A DNA stretch of 64,000 nt from Mycolicibacterium litorale (GTDB lineage: Bacteria > Actinomycetota > Actinomycetes > Mycobacteriales > Mycobacteriaceae): contig NZ_AP023287.1 of the NCBI RefSeq assembly GCF_014218295.1, forward strand, positions 1,674,001-1,738,000. The letters run 5' to 3'. Shown one piece after another: positions 52,355-61,150 of this stretch; the first letter of the stretch is position 1; each line of letters begins with the position of its first letter. Below the pieces are notes generated by a model, which was not told the DNA's origin, searched no databases, and saw only the letters and a program-made list of their open reading frames with translations. Position numbers and translations under genes: made by a program.

Positions 52355-53056
52355 ATGCCTATAGTCGCGGGGGTGGGCTCCGACGATCAGCGCAGAGTCC
52401 ACCGCCGTGACCCATCGCCGGAGGCGGTGACGGCTGAGGAGGCGCTGGACGCCGTCGCGGCGGAGGTGCGGGCGCTGCTCGACGGCGGTGCTGACCGCGT
52501 GACCATCGGGATCACGGGTCCGCCCGGCACCGGCAAATCCACGTTCGCCAGGCGGCTCGTCGCCCACGTCGGGCCCGCCGCCGCTTACGTCCCGATGGAC
52601 GGGTTCCACCTGTCCAACGCGCAGTTGGAGCGGCTGGGCCGGCACTCGCGCAAGGGCGCGCCGGACACGTTCGACGTCGACGGTTATCGGGCGACCCTCA
52701 CCCGCATCGCCGCCGACCACGGCATCCGCGACGTCTACGTCCCCGATTTCGACCGTGCCCTCGAGGAACCGGTGGCGGCCGGCGGCGTGGTGCCCGCGGA
52801 CGCTCGAGTGGTGGTGACCGAGGGGAACTACCTCGGCCTCTGGGACGGTGTGCCGGACCTGCTCACCCGGCTCTACTACCTCGACAGTGAGCGTGCAGTC
52901 CGGCGAGATCGGCTGATCGAACGCCACGTCACCGGCGGCCGCAACGACGACGAGGCGCAACGCTGGGTCGACACCGTCGACGAGCCCAACGCCGATCTGA
53001 TCGCCGCCACCCGCGGCAGGTGTGACCGCATCTTCGACATCGTCGAGGCAGGCTGA
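52355..53056 (+). CDS. P-loop nucleoside/nucleotide (uridine/pantothenate-like) kinase
   Basis: A 233-residue P-loop kinase with Walker A GPPGTGKSTFARR (about 53-62), conserved PMDGFHLSNAQLERLGR (substrate loop of the PRK/uridine-kinase group), VPDFDRALEEP and RDRLIERHVTGGR (lid). Proteins of this kind, often labelled nucleoside/nucleotide kinase, are similar to fructose or pantothenate kinases; the substrate is unknown. It starts 4 bp after the preceding stop, so the two genes are probably cotranscribed. Confidence 0.85.
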   Translation: MPIVAGVGSDDQRRVHRRDPSPEAVTAEEALDAVAAEVRALLDGGADRVTIGITGPPGTGKSTFARRLVAHVGPAAAYVPMDGFHLSNAQLERLGRHSRKGAPDTFDVDGYRATLTRIAADHGIRDVYVPDFDRALEEPVAAGGVVPADARVVVTEGNYLGLWDGVPDLLTRLYYLDSERAVRRDRLIERHVTGGRNDDEAQRWVDTVDEPNADLIAATRGRCDRIFDIVEAG

Positions 53057-53110
53057 TCGCACGCTGATCGACGGGTGAGGACTCGGCCGGCGCCGACTAC
53101 GGCGTCGTGG

Positions 53111-53701
53111 TCACAGGGCCTCGTCGGGCAGGATCAGCGACAGCATCGTGTCCAGCCGGTTGGCCATCTCCCGGTAGTCGATGGCTCGCGACTGGGCTTG
53201 CAGCAGCGCACCCCAGAACACCGTCTCGAGAGTGTCCTGGACCTCCGGCCACGCCCCGGTCCCCAGCGCCGCGGCGATCCGGCGTTGCACCTCGGCGCCG
53301 ATCCGGTTGCGGGCGCACAGCACCGCGGGGTCGTCGGCGCTCAGCAGCGCGCGGCTGCAGGCGGCGGCCAGCGTAGGTTCGTCGGCCATCACGAGGGTGA
53401 GGGCCCGCAGTTGTCCTTTCACCCGCGCGGCGACGGAGGAATCGGGATCGACGGTCAACGGCAGTGTCGACACCCTGTGCAGGTAGAGCTCGGCGAGCAC
53501 CGCGTCCACGGACGGGAAGTGTGCGGTGACCGCCGCCGGCGCGACACGGGCCCGGGCGGCCAGCGCGGGCATCGACAGACCGCTGTCGGACGATTCGCCG
53601 AGTAGCGCGGCGGCGGCACGGAAGACCTGTCGGCACATGGGCGACCGTCCGCCGTGCAGGTCGGTCAACCGCGTGGCGTGCGTCACACCGCGGCGGGGCA
53701 T
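53111..53701 (-). CDS. TetR-family regulator (degenerate-type)
   Basis: A 196-residue TetR-like regulator: HTH region (FRAAAALLGESSDSGLSMPAL, ARARVAPAAVTAHFPSVDAVL) followed by a helical ligand-binding domain. ATG 53701 is used; MCRQVF (53638) is an alternative. The following 50 bp on the minus strand border the fadE pair, which runs in the same direction, so it may regulate neighbouring genes. Confidence 0.82.
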   Translation of the reverse strand: MPRRGVTHATRLTDLHGGRSPMCRQVFRAAAALLGESSDSGLSMPALAARARVAPAAVTAHFPSVDAVLAELYLHRVSTLPLTVDPDSSVAARVKGQLRALTLVMADEPTLAAACSRALLSADDPAVLCARNRIGAEVQRRIAAALGTGAWPEVQDTLETVFWGALLQAQSRAIDYREMANRLDTMLSLILPDEAL

Positions 53702-53767
53702 GGATGCAGACTAGCTGGTCAGCGCGGGTGCCGCCGCATCGTGATCCGATCGATCCCGGAGTGTTGC

Positions 53768-54910
53768 CTAGGGCCGGGTCAACCGCGCATATCGGGAGAT
53801 GTGGTGGTCGGTCGAACCGAACTCGTACTGCAGTGCGGTGAGGCGTTTGAAGTAGTGGCCGATCGCCAGTTCCTCGGTCATGCCCATGCCGCCGTGCAGT
53901 TGGACGGCGTTCTGGCCGACGAAGCGAGCCGCGCGGCCGATCGTCGCCTTGGCCGCCGACACCGCCCGCGCGCGCACCTCGTCGTCCGACTCGAGGTTGA
54001 GCACCGCCAGGAACGTCGCGGCGACCGATTGTTCGACCTCCATGTGCATGTCCACCATGCGGTGCTGCAACACCTGGAAGCTGCCGATGGGCGTGCCGAA
54101 CTGGTGACGTTGCTTGCAGTACTCCACCGTGTCCGCGAGCACCTTGCGCATCGCGCCGACGGCCTCGGCGCAGACGGCCGCGGCGCCCTCGTCGCGGGCG
54201 CGGGCGATCGACGTCCAGGCCCGGCCCGGTTCGCCCAGCAGTGCCTCGGCCGGCAGCCGCACACCGTCGAACGTCAGATCCGCGGCGCGGCGGTCGTCGA
54301 TCGTGCGGTACGCGTGGGCGGTGAGGCCCTCGCGCGCCGCGGACACATCGACGAGGAACAGGGAGATGCCCTGCTCGTCGGCGCGCTCTCCGGAGGTGCG
54401 GGCGGTGACCAACAGATGGCCGGCCAGCGGAGCGCCCATCGCGACCGCCTTCTCACCGCGCAGCACCCACTCCTCGCCGTCTTTCTCGGCGGTGGTCGAC
54501 ACGTCGCGCCAGTTGTCACCGGAGGTGGGTTCGGACGCGGCGAGGGCGACGAGTGCGGTGCCCTCGACGATCTTCTCCAGTAGGGCCGCGGCGACCGGGC
54601 CGCCGGCGCGCTGGAGCAGGCCGCCGGCCACCACCACGGTGTCGACGAACGGTTCGACCACCAGCGCGTGGCCCAACGCTTCGGCGATCACCATCGTCTC
54701 GACCGCTCCGCCGCCGATGCCACCGGCGTCCTCCGGCAGCGTCGCGCCGAGGATGCCGAGTTCCTCGGCGAAGCCACGCCAGATGTCCGGTTGCCACCCG
54801 GCACCGGATTTGGCTGCGGCCCGGCTTTTTTCGAGTTCGTAGCGGGTCGACAGGAACTTCGTCAACCCGTCGCGCAGCAGCTCTTGTTCTTTGGTGAGTG
54901 AGAAGTCCAT
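53768..54910 (-). CDS. Acyl-CoA dehydrogenase (small subunit of a paired enzyme)
   Basis: A 380-residue acyl-CoA dehydrogenase. Seen: DFSLTKEQELLRDGLTKFLS, flavin region VALAASEPTSGDN and ALAAGHLLV-type strands, and the C-terminal GRAARFVGQNAVQLHGGMGMTEELAIGHYFKRL signature. Its ATG follows the stop of the upstream fadE gene by 0 bp (TAGATG). In mycobacteria such adjacent pairs form alpha2beta2 enzymes for steroid side chains or other branched acyl-CoAs. Which substrate applies is not deducible. Confidence 0.88.
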   Translation of the reverse strand: MDFSLTKEQELLRDGLTKFLSTRYELEKSRAAAKSGAGWQPDIWRGFAEELGILGATLPEDAGGIGGGAVETMVIAEALGHALVVEPFVDTVVVAGGLLQRAGGPVAAALLEKIVEGTALVALAASEPTSGDNWRDVSTTAEKDGEEWVLRGEKAVAMGAPLAGHLLVTARTSGERADEQGISLFLVDVSAAREGLTAHAYRTIDDRRAADLTFDGVRLPAEALLGEPGRAWTSIARARDEGAAAVCAEAVGAMRKVLADTVEYCKQRHQFGTPIGSFQVLQHRMVDMHMEVEQSVAATFLAVLNLESDDEVRARAVSAAKATIGRAARFVGQNAVQLHGGMGMTEELAIGHYFKRLTALQYEFGSTDHHISRYARLTRP

Positions 54911-56143
54911 CTACAGCCCCAATGCCGCTTTCGCCAGGATGTTGCGTTGGATTTCGTTGCTGCCGGCGTAGATCGAGCCGGCGCGGTCGTTGAAGTAGCG
55001 CAGCGGGGCCACCGCCTGCCACGGTTCGCCACTGATGTAGCCGTCGGCCGGCGGCTCGTACTCGGCGACGGGCCCGCCCGGGCAGGTGGCATGCGGCTGG
55101 TAGACCCGTGCGCGTGGACCCGCGGCGACCATCGCCAGTTCGGTGAGGTCCTGGCTCAGTTCGGTGCCGAGCACCTTCAGCATCGACGACGCCGATCCCG
55201 GGTTCTTCCCCTCCGCGACCGTGGCCAGCACCCGATATTCGAGGATCTCCAGCACGTCGGTGCGGATGCGCGCCTCGGCCAAGCGCTGCGCAAACGCCGC
55301 GTCGTCGATGAGGCGGCCGCCGTCGGGTCCGGGCTGCTCGGCCGCCACCGTGGCGATCTCCTCGGCCAGAACCTGCAGGGCCGGTGCCGACGACCCCCCT
55401 CCGCGTTCGAACTCCAGCAGATACTTCGCGACGGTCCAGCCGTGGTCGATCTCGCCGATCACGTTGGCCTTGGGCACTCGGACCTCGTCGAAGAAGACCT
55501 GATTCTGGACCTCTTCGCCCGAGGTCATCACCAGGGGTCGGATCTCGATCCCGGGAGTCGTCATGTCGATGAGGACGAAGGTGATGCCCTGCTGCTTCTT
55601 CGGGGCACGGGTGGTGCGCACGAGCGCGAACATCCAGTTCGCCTCGGCGGCGTGGGTGGTCCAGATCTTGCTGCCGGTGCACACCAGGTGGTCACCGTCG
55701 TCCACGGCCGCCATGGACAGCGCGGCCAGGTCGGACCCGGCCTCCGGTTCCGAGTAACCCTGGCAGAAGAACACCTCGCCGGTGAGGATGCGGGGCAGGA
55801 AGTAGTCCTTCTGCGCGGGGGTGCCGAACTTGATGATCGCGTGCGCGACCATCCGAATCCCCATGGGCGACAAGGACGGAGCGCCCGCCAGCGTGGATTC
55901 GCGGCTGAAGATGTAGTGCTGGGTGAGGCTCCAGTCGCAGCCGCCGTACTCCACCGGCCACGCGGGTGCTGCCCAACCGCGTTCGTGCAGGATCCGTTGC
56001 CAGGCCATGCTCGCCTCGTGGTCGGCGTAGACGCTCGTCATCAACCGTCCCGCGCGCTGGATCTCCGGCGTCAGCTTCTCCGCCAGGAATGCGCGCACCT
56101 CGTCGCGGAACGCCGCATCGCGATCCGACCAGGTCAAGTCCAT
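54911..56143 (-). CDS. Acyl-CoA dehydrogenase (partner subunit)
   Basis: A 410-residue acyl-CoA dehydrogenase with the arrangement of paired FadEs: DLTWSDRDAAFRDEVRAFLA start, FFCQGYSEPEAGSDLAAL flavin region, IWTTHAAEANWMFALVRT, IEIRPLVMTSGEEVQNQVFF and GSNEIQRNILAKAALGL end. Together with the downstream fadE it probably makes a heterotetramer. The promoter region 56144-56253 contains TTTACTCTGTGAGG on the minus strand with TACTCT as a possible -10; a nearby TetR operator is not certain. Confidence 0.9.
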   Translation of the reverse strand: MDLTWSDRDAAFRDEVRAFLAEKLTPEIQRAGRLMTSVYADHEASMAWQRILHERGWAAPAWPVEYGGCDWSLTQHYIFSRESTLAGAPSLSPMGIRMVAHAIIKFGTPAQKDYFLPRILTGEVFFCQGYSEPEAGSDLAALSMAAVDDGDHLVCTGSKIWTTHAAEANWMFALVRTTRAPKKQQGITFVLIDMTTPGIEIRPLVMTSGEEVQNQVFFDEVRVPKANVIGEIDHGWTVAKYLLEFERGGGSSAPALQVLAEEIATVAAEQPGPDGGRLIDDAAFAQRLAEARIRTDVLEILEYRVLATVAEGKNPGSASSMLKVLGTELSQDLTELAMVAAGPRARVYQPHATCPGGPVAEYEPPADGYISGEPWQAVAPLRYFNDRAGSIYAGSNEIQRNILAKAALGL

Positions 56144-56241
56144 GGGTCACCCCCGTCTGCAGTGTGCGTCCTCACAGAGTAAACCTAGTTAGTCAAGTCG
56201 TGACCATATGCCCCGAGCTGAGCACCGCGTCGTGTGCGGGC

Positions 56242-56247
56242 GATAAT
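56242..56247 (+). promoter_or_regulatory. Possible -10 element of the PAS gene
   Basis: GATAAT lies six bases before the ATG at 56254, as in leaderless mycobacterial transcripts. Only weak evidence, since the match to TANNNT is imperfect. Confidence 0.3.
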
Positions 56248-56253
56248 CGTCGG

Positions 56254-56655
56254 ATGGAGCGGCGACGCCACGGTCAGGACGATCGATCCCCGATGTCGCT
56301 GCTGCGGGACATGCCCGCGCTGGTGCTGCTCGAGCGGTTTCCGGTGCCGGTTCTGGCCATCGCCGAAGACGGGGAGATCCTCTTCGCCAACCCGGCGTTC
56401 GCCGACATGGTGGGCTATCGGCCCGATGAGGTGACGGCGGCGCGTTTCTCACAGATCTTCCACCGGCTGCCCGCCGACGATTCCGCGGTCACGGTGGTGC
56501 GCGCCCACGCCGACCTGGTCGTGGAACTCGCACACCGGGACGGGTCCACCGTGCGGGCGCGGATGAGCAAGTCCGCATTGGTGCGCGGCGACGACCCGGT
56601 GGCACTGGCGATGTTCACCGACCTCACCGAGCGGCTCTGGTCCGAGGAGGTCTGA
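56254..56655 (+). CDS. Single PAS-domain protein
   Basis: A 133-residue cytosolic PAS protein: VPVLAIAEDGEILFANPAFADMVGYRPDEV is the canonical PAS N-cap and first strands; AMFTDLTERLWSEEV ends the fold. No output domain is present, so it must act through a partner or as a small-molecule sensor. ATG 56254 is used; the ORF upstream to 55966 is antisense to fadE. Divergent from the fadE pair and convergent with the first TetR gene. Confidence 0.8.
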   Translation: MERRRHGQDDRSPMSLLRDMPALVLLERFPVPVLAIAEDGEILFANPAFADMVGYRPDEVTAARFSQIFHRLPADDSAVTVVRAHADLVVELAHRDGSTVRARMSKSALVRGDDPVALAMFTDLTERLWSEEV

Positions 56656-56661
56656 GCCCCC

Positions 56662-57312
56662 TCAGTCGAGGGACGATCGGTGTCGCGTCTCGCGGGCGAG
56701 GAATTCGGTGAAGTAGTCCCGCGATTCGTCGGTGACGATCGCCGGCACGACGAGGCCGAACAGGCGGGTGACGCGCTCGCGCAGGTCCCGACCGTTCGAC
56801 GCCGCGTCGGAGAGCAGGCTGCCTCCGATGAACGCGCCGACGAAGGTCTCCGCGACCGCCGTGACGTCGACGTCCTCGCGGACGTCGCCCTCCTCACGGG
56901 CACGGGCCACGTCGGCGGCCATCGCCGACAGCCACCCGCTGTAGGTTCCTCCGGCGGAGCCGCTGAACCCGGCGAAGACCCGCATCAAGATGATGCCGAC
57001 GCGCGCCACCTTGTCGGTGCTGAGTTGGTCCACGACGAGGAACGTGCCGTGGATGATGCTCTCCAGCGCGGGAGAGGAGGACTCGCTGATCGCGTCGAAC
57101 GTCTTCATCAACCGCGCGCTGCCCTCCGCGACGATCTCGGCGGCGAGGGCTTCCTTCGAATCGAAGTGGTAATACAACGCGCCCTTGGTCATCTCGGCGC
57201 GCTCGATGATGTCACCGAGGCCGGTCCCCGGGTAGCCGCGATCGCTGAACACGTCGACCGCCGCCTCGATGATTCTGCGCCTGGTCGCTTCGGAACGTGC
57301 CTGGCGGATCAT
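56662..57312 (-). CDS. TetR regulator, gamma-butyrolactone-receptor-like (first of two)
   Basis: A 216-residue TetR protein with the HTH signature of the ScbR/ArpA receptor group: FSDRGYPGTGLGDIIERAEM followed by TKGALYYHFDSKEALAAEIV. The ligand-binding domain is about 150 residues. In Streptomyces such proteins bind butyrolactone-type signals; in mycobacteria the ligand is unknown. It lies 52 bp downstream of the second similar regulator, in the same orientation, and ends close to the PAS gene. Start ATG 57312. Confidence 0.88.
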   Translation of the reverse strand: MIRQARSEATRRRIIEAAVDVFSDRGYPGTGLGDIIERAEMTKGALYYHFDSKEALAAEIVAEGSARLMKTFDAISESSSPALESIIHGTFLVVDQLSTDKVARVGIILMRVFAGFSGSAGGTYSGWLSAMAADVARAREEGDVREDVDVTAVAETFVGAFIGGSLLSDAASNGRDLRERVTRLFGLVVPAIVTDESRDYFTEFLARETRHRSSLD

Positions 57313-57364
57313 GTCTCGCTGTCCACCTCCTGACGAAGGTCGATGCCACGGGGCGTTGACGTGG

Positions 57365-58042
57365 TCATAGCGTATCGGTGGGCAGCGGCGTGGCTTTCTT
57401 GATCGCCAACGCGCTGCGCCGACGAACGAACGTCGTGAGGTATCCCAGCCGCTCGGGGGCCGCGAGTCCGGGAAGCAGCAACCTCCATGCGTTGTGCAGG
57501 TCACCCAGGAATGCGGCGGGCTCGCCGGGATCATTGGCCTGCCGCACTCCCAGATACAGGAAGACCAGCACGCGGGCGACGTCCTCTGGCGTCGTGTCGG
57601 CGGAGGCGTCACCGTCGTCGATGGCGCGCCGTGCGAGCGGGACCAACGCGGCGTGCGACGCGTCGACGGCGTGACGGCGCAACCCGTCCGTGCGGCCGAC
57701 CGACTCCAGCAGGTTGACACCGGCCCGGCCGAGGGGGTCCTCGATGTCTTTCACCGCGATGGCGAAGGAGATGTCGACCAGCGTCTCCATGCCGGAGTGC
57801 CGCAGGGCCATCGTGTCCTCGACGATGCGGAGGTTGGACTCGAGCCATTCGTCGACGATCGCGGAGGCCAGTGAGTACTTGGACCGGAAGTGGTGGTACA
57901 TCGCGCCTTTGGTGACGGAGGCGTCGACGAGGATGTCGTCGAGGCTCACCAGACCGTAGGACTTGACCGCGAACTGCTTCGCCGCCGCCCGCAGGATCTG
58001 CTGTCGCGTCGCGTCGGGTTTCCGGTCGACCTGATCGGCCAC
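57365..58042 (-). CDS. TetR regulator, gamma-butyrolactone-receptor-like (second of two)
   Basis: A 225-residue TetR protein with HTH FAVKSYGLVSLDDILVDASV followed by TKGAMYHHFRSKYSLASAIV, again resembling the receptor group. GTG 58042 (VADQVDRKPDATR) is chosen; the upstream extension to 58087 lacks family character. AT-rich inverted repeats at 58108-58153 precede it and could be its own or its neighbour's operator. The C-terminus ends LAIKKATPLPTDTL. Confidence 0.85.
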   Translation of the reverse strand: MADQVDRKPDATRQQILRAAAKQFAVKSYGLVSLDDILVDASVTKGAMYHHFRSKYSLASAIVDEWLESNLRIVEDTMALRHSGMETLVDISFAIAVKDIEDPLGRAGVNLLESVGRTDGLRRHAVDASHAALVPLARRAIDDGDASADTTPEDVARVLVFLYLGVRQANDPGEPAAFLGDLHNAWRLLLPGLAAPERLGYLTTFVRRRSALAIKKATPLPTDTL

Positions 58043-58107
58043 GCACCCCTCGGTTCCACTCTGTCCGCCGGATGGTCGGGAGACCACGGACCCTCCGCGG
58101 CTGAGGT

Positions 58108-58153
58108 CATACTTTAAGTCATGCCACCGGGTGCAAATAATCCAAAAAGTATG
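58108..58153. promoter_or_regulatory. AT-rich inverted repeat upstream of the tandem TetR genes
   Basis: CATACTTT (58108-58115) and AAAGTATG (58146-58153) are reverse complements separated by 30 bp. The right arm is extended as CCAAAAAGTATG, and the whole region is AT-rich in a GC-rich window. Placement before a TetR gene suggests autoregulation. Confidence 0.5.
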
Positions 58154-58495
58154 TAATGTCCGACCGGTGATGACTTCGAGTATCTCGCGTCGCGGGCGGA
58201 CGTGCCGCGGTCGGGTCGGCGACAGGCATCCGGCTGCGCTTTCGTTCCGCCCGTTGCGATGGTACCTTCATCCGGTTGCCACGGCCTGTTCTGGCAAACC
58301 CCCTCGAATCCCTGCACAGGCCGTGGCGACCCACCGCTCCGTCTCGGTGATGCACCGCGCGGATGCCCAAGGGATCCGCCGTTGCAGCGCCGGCAGCGCT
58401 GGCTCGGGTGACGCATCGCCACAGCGACATGCCGTGACCCACCGTCCGGCCGAGCGGCGGCTCCACTCCGAGCAACGGCGAGGTGTTTAACGCGT
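58154..58495. other. Intergenic region before the KstD-like gene
   Basis: About 340 bp between divergent genes. Short ORFs exist in both strands but show no family features or good ribosome sites. No repeat beyond the inverted repeat listed separately was seen. Confidence 0.45.
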
Positions 58496-59374
58496 ATGTG
58501 GGATCACGAAGTCGACGTGCTGTGCGTGGGCGGTGTCGTGGGTGCACTCGCCAGCGCAGTGGTGGCCGCGGACGCTGACGCCGAGGTGCTCGTGACCGGG
58601 CTCGCCGGCGGCGACCGAGGTTGGCCCGCCGACCACGTGGCGGACGAGGAGACCCTCGCGTACTTCGCCGCCCTCACCGATGGGCTCGCCGGGCAACCGA
58701 TTTCGGCGGGAGAGGTACCGGTGCGCCCGGTACGGCCGCTGACGGCGGCCGAACGCCGCGGCCGCACGGTTCCGCCGTTCTACGGCGCTCGGCTGAAGAC
58801 GTGGACCGAGCAGTGCCTTGTCTCGCCGTACGGCCTCCTGCACACCAGGGTCTCGTACTGGCGCACCACCACCATGCGCACGCTGGACAACCGGCCCGTG
58901 CAGGTCAAGGTGATCGGGACGGTCACCGTGCCCGCGGCGGGGGGTCCTCCGCCCCTGGCGACGTGGCTCAACGGCGAGGCCCGCATGCGTGACATCGAGA
59001 TCGACGACGACGCGGTCCTGCAGCGGATCGTGTTCGAAGAAGGCGTCGTCGTCGGCGCGGTGTTCGACACCGCTGACGGTGACTACGCCGTCCGGGCTCG
59101 CCATGGGATCACCCTGGCGCCGAGGGTCGCGCACCCGGTCGCTGATTACGTACGCGGGGAGGACGAGGCGGAGGTCGCGCTCGTCAGCGAAATCGGCAGC
59201 CGGTTCGCGCGCGTCGAACTTCTCACCGCCGCTCCTCCTCCGGCCTCGGTGCCTTCGGCGGCGTGCTCGAGTAGCAATCGGCAGCTGCCGAAGAGTCTGC
59301 GGGAGTCGCGCCGCAACCGCTCCGAACCCCGCCGCTCACGGGAAATGAACGGGCACCCGCCCTTTGGCCAGTAA
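58496..59374 (+). CDS. Ketosteroid-dehydrogenase-like protein of uncertain function
   Basis: A 292-residue protein beginning WDHEVDVLCVGGVVGALASA, which resembles the FAD-binding start of KstD-type flavoproteins, but the glycine-rich loop GxGxxG is degenerate (GGVVGA) and the catalytic C-terminal domain is absent. The middle (VKVIGTVTVPAAGGPPPLATW, DDDAVLQRIVFEEGVVVGAV) has some KstD-like order. The last 60 residues are Arg/Ser-rich, may be antisense to the neighbouring gene, and overlap its 3' end by 39 bp. It could be a shortened orphan or a decayed gene; function unknown. Confidence 0.5.
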   Translation: MWDHEVDVLCVGGVVGALASAVVAADADAEVLVTGLAGGDRGWPADHVADEETLAYFAALTDGLAGQPISAGEVPVRPVRPLTAAERRGRTVPPFYGARLKTWTEQCLVSPYGLLHTRVSYWRTTTMRTLDNRPVQVKVIGTVTVPAAGGPPPLATWLNGEARMRDIEIDDDAVLQRIVFEEGVVVGAVFDTADGDYAVRARHGITLAPRVAHPVADYVRGEDEAEVALVSEIGSRFARVELLTAAPPPASVPSAACSSSNRQLPKSLRESRRNRSEPRRSREMNGHPPFGQ

Positions 59375-61150
59375 CCGCTCCATCTCCGCGCCCGGCACCG
59401 GACGCGAGAGCAGGAAACCCTGCGCGCGGTGGCACCCATGGTGCAGCAGCGTCTCGACGGCGATGTCGGTTTCGACCCCCTCGGCCACCAGCTCGAGCCC
59501 GAACGCTTCGGCGAGCGCGATGATGGCGCGGACGATGGCCAGGTCACCGGCGTTGGAGCCGAGATCCTGCACGAAACTCTTGTCGATCTTGAGCGTATCC
59601 ACGGGCAGAGTCTTGAGCAGCGACAACACGCTGTAGCCGGTGCCGAAGTCGTCGATGGCGACCTGCACCCCGGCGTCCTTGAGCCCCGCGAGCGTGACAC
59701 GGGTGGTGTCGATGTCCTGGACGACGACGCTCTCGGTGATCTCCAGGCAGACCGACCCCCGTTCGAGCCCGAATTCGGCCATGGCGTCCGCCACCGAGTC
59801 GACGAAGCCTTCGGTCACCAGTTGTACGGGAGACACGTTGACGCGCAACACGATCGAGTTCCCCACTCCCGTGGCGCGCCAGCGGGCGAACTCGGCGCAG
59901 GCGTTGCGCAGAACCCAGCGCCCCAGCTCACCGGCGAGGTTGATGGACTCCGCCACCCCGATGAAACGATCGGGGGAGAGCAGGCCGCGCGTCGGATGCT
60001 GCCAGCGCACGAGCGCTTCCGTGGCGAGGATGTCGCCGGTGCGGATGTCCACCTCCGGCAGATAGTGCAGCACCAGGGCTCCGCCCTCGATGACGTTCTG
60101 CAGGTGCAACTCGATGTCGTTGCGCAGCGCGATCTCCTGCGACATCCGGTCGCTGAACACCGCGATGCAGTTGCCGCCGGCGTTCTTGGCGCTCAGCACG
60201 GCCTGGTCGGCCCGGCTCAGCAGATCGGAGGTGGTGTCGCTGCCGGGTGTCCCGGTGGCGACACCGATGCTGATGGTCCGGGTCAGCATCTCGCCGTCGA
60301 TCGAGACCCGTTCGCGCAGAACGGCTTGCAGCCGATGTGCGAGCGTCTCGGCATCGTCGACCGTCATCGGCCCGGCCGGCACCACGACGAATTCGTCGCC
60401 TCCGAGGCGGGCGATGAACTTGTGGTCATCGCCATCCTGCAGGCGCTCGGCGAGGACCCGGATGAACCAGTCGCCCGCCACATGGCCGAGGTAGTCGTTG
60501 ATCGCCTTGAGCCGGTCCAGGTCGAAGAACAGCACCGCCACCGGTCCCGGCTGACCCTCCGCCAGCCGGTTGTCCAGATGGCTCAGTAAGGAGCGGCGGT
60601 TGTGCAGACCGGTCAGATCGTCGTGGTCGGCCAGGTACCGAAGCCGGTCCTCGGCGGCGATCCGCGCCTGCACCTGGGCGAACAGCGACGCGATCGCCTC
60701 CAGCGCGTTGAGCTCTTCGCGGTGCCACTCCCGCTCCCCGAATCTGACGAATCCGAGGACCCCGGTGGTGACGTCCCCCGACCGCAGCGGCACTTCGGCG
60801 ACCGTCGCCCGCCCCGGTGGGAGGGCCGTCTCCGATCGCAGGATGGTCGGCTCACGGAGGCGTTCCGTCTGCGCGAACAACGGGTCGATGTCGGCGAAGT
60901 ACACCACCTTGAGGGGGTCCGGACCCGCGTCCGGTGAGCGGGGCGGCCACTGGGCGATGAGTTCGGAGGTGTGGAGGCGGTGATCGTGGTGCCGCAGGAA
61001 GCTCACGTCCACGCCGAAATAGCCCACCAGGTCGCCGAGCACGCGCTCGCTGACCTCCGCGGAGGTCGCCGCCGTCACCGCCATGAGGTCAGTGGCCACC
61101 GACGTCACGAGGACCTCGAGGTTTCTCGGCACGGTCATCTCCGTTCTCAC
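59336..61150 (-). CDS. GAF-GGDEF-EAL bifunctional diguanylate cyclase/phosphodiesterase (DcpA / Rv1354c type)
   Basis: A 604-residue cytosolic enzyme: GAF domain (about 10-170), GGDEF domain (DDLTGLHNRRSLLSHLD, FFDLDRLKAINDYLGH, active site RLGGDEFVVV about 250) and EAL domain (ATEALVRW about 378, CLEITESVV, AIDDFGTGYSVLSLL, LKIDKSFV, LVAEGVETD). Both sites are intact, so it can make and degrade c-di-GMP, as its M. smegmatis relative DcpA does. It is the last gene of the operon with the E1-nitroreductase gene (GTG start overlaps that stop). The GAF domain could sense a small ligand. ATG 61138 is an alternative start. Confidence 0.93.
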   Translation of the reverse strand: MRTEMTVPRNLEVLVTSVATDLMAVTAATSAEVSERVLGDLVGYFGVDVSFLRHHDHRLHTSELIAQWPPRSPDAGPDPLKVVYFADIDPLFAQTERLREPTILRSETALPPGRATVAEVPLRSGDVTTGVLGFVRFGEREWHREELNALEAIASLFAQVQARIAAEDRLRYLADHDDLTGLHNRRSLLSHLDNRLAEGQPGPVAVLFFDLDRLKAINDYLGHVAGDWFIRVLAERLQDGDDHKFIARLGGDEFVVVPAGPMTVDDAETLAHRLQAVLRERVSIDGEMLTRTISIGVATGTPGSDTTSDLLSRADQAVLSAKNAGGNCIAVFSDRMSQEIALRNDIELHLQNVIEGGALVLHYLPEVDIRTGDILATEALVRWQHPTRGLLSPDRFIGVAESINLAGELGRWVLRNACAEFARWRATGVGNSIVLRVNVSPVQLVTEGFVDSVADAMAEFGLERGSVCLEITESVVVQDIDTTRVTLAGLKDAGVQVAIDDFGTGYSVLSLLKTLPVDTLKIDKSFVQDLGSNAGDLAIVRAIIALAEAFGLELVAEGVETDIAVETLLHHGCHRAQGFLLSRPVPGAEMERLLAKGRVPVHFP

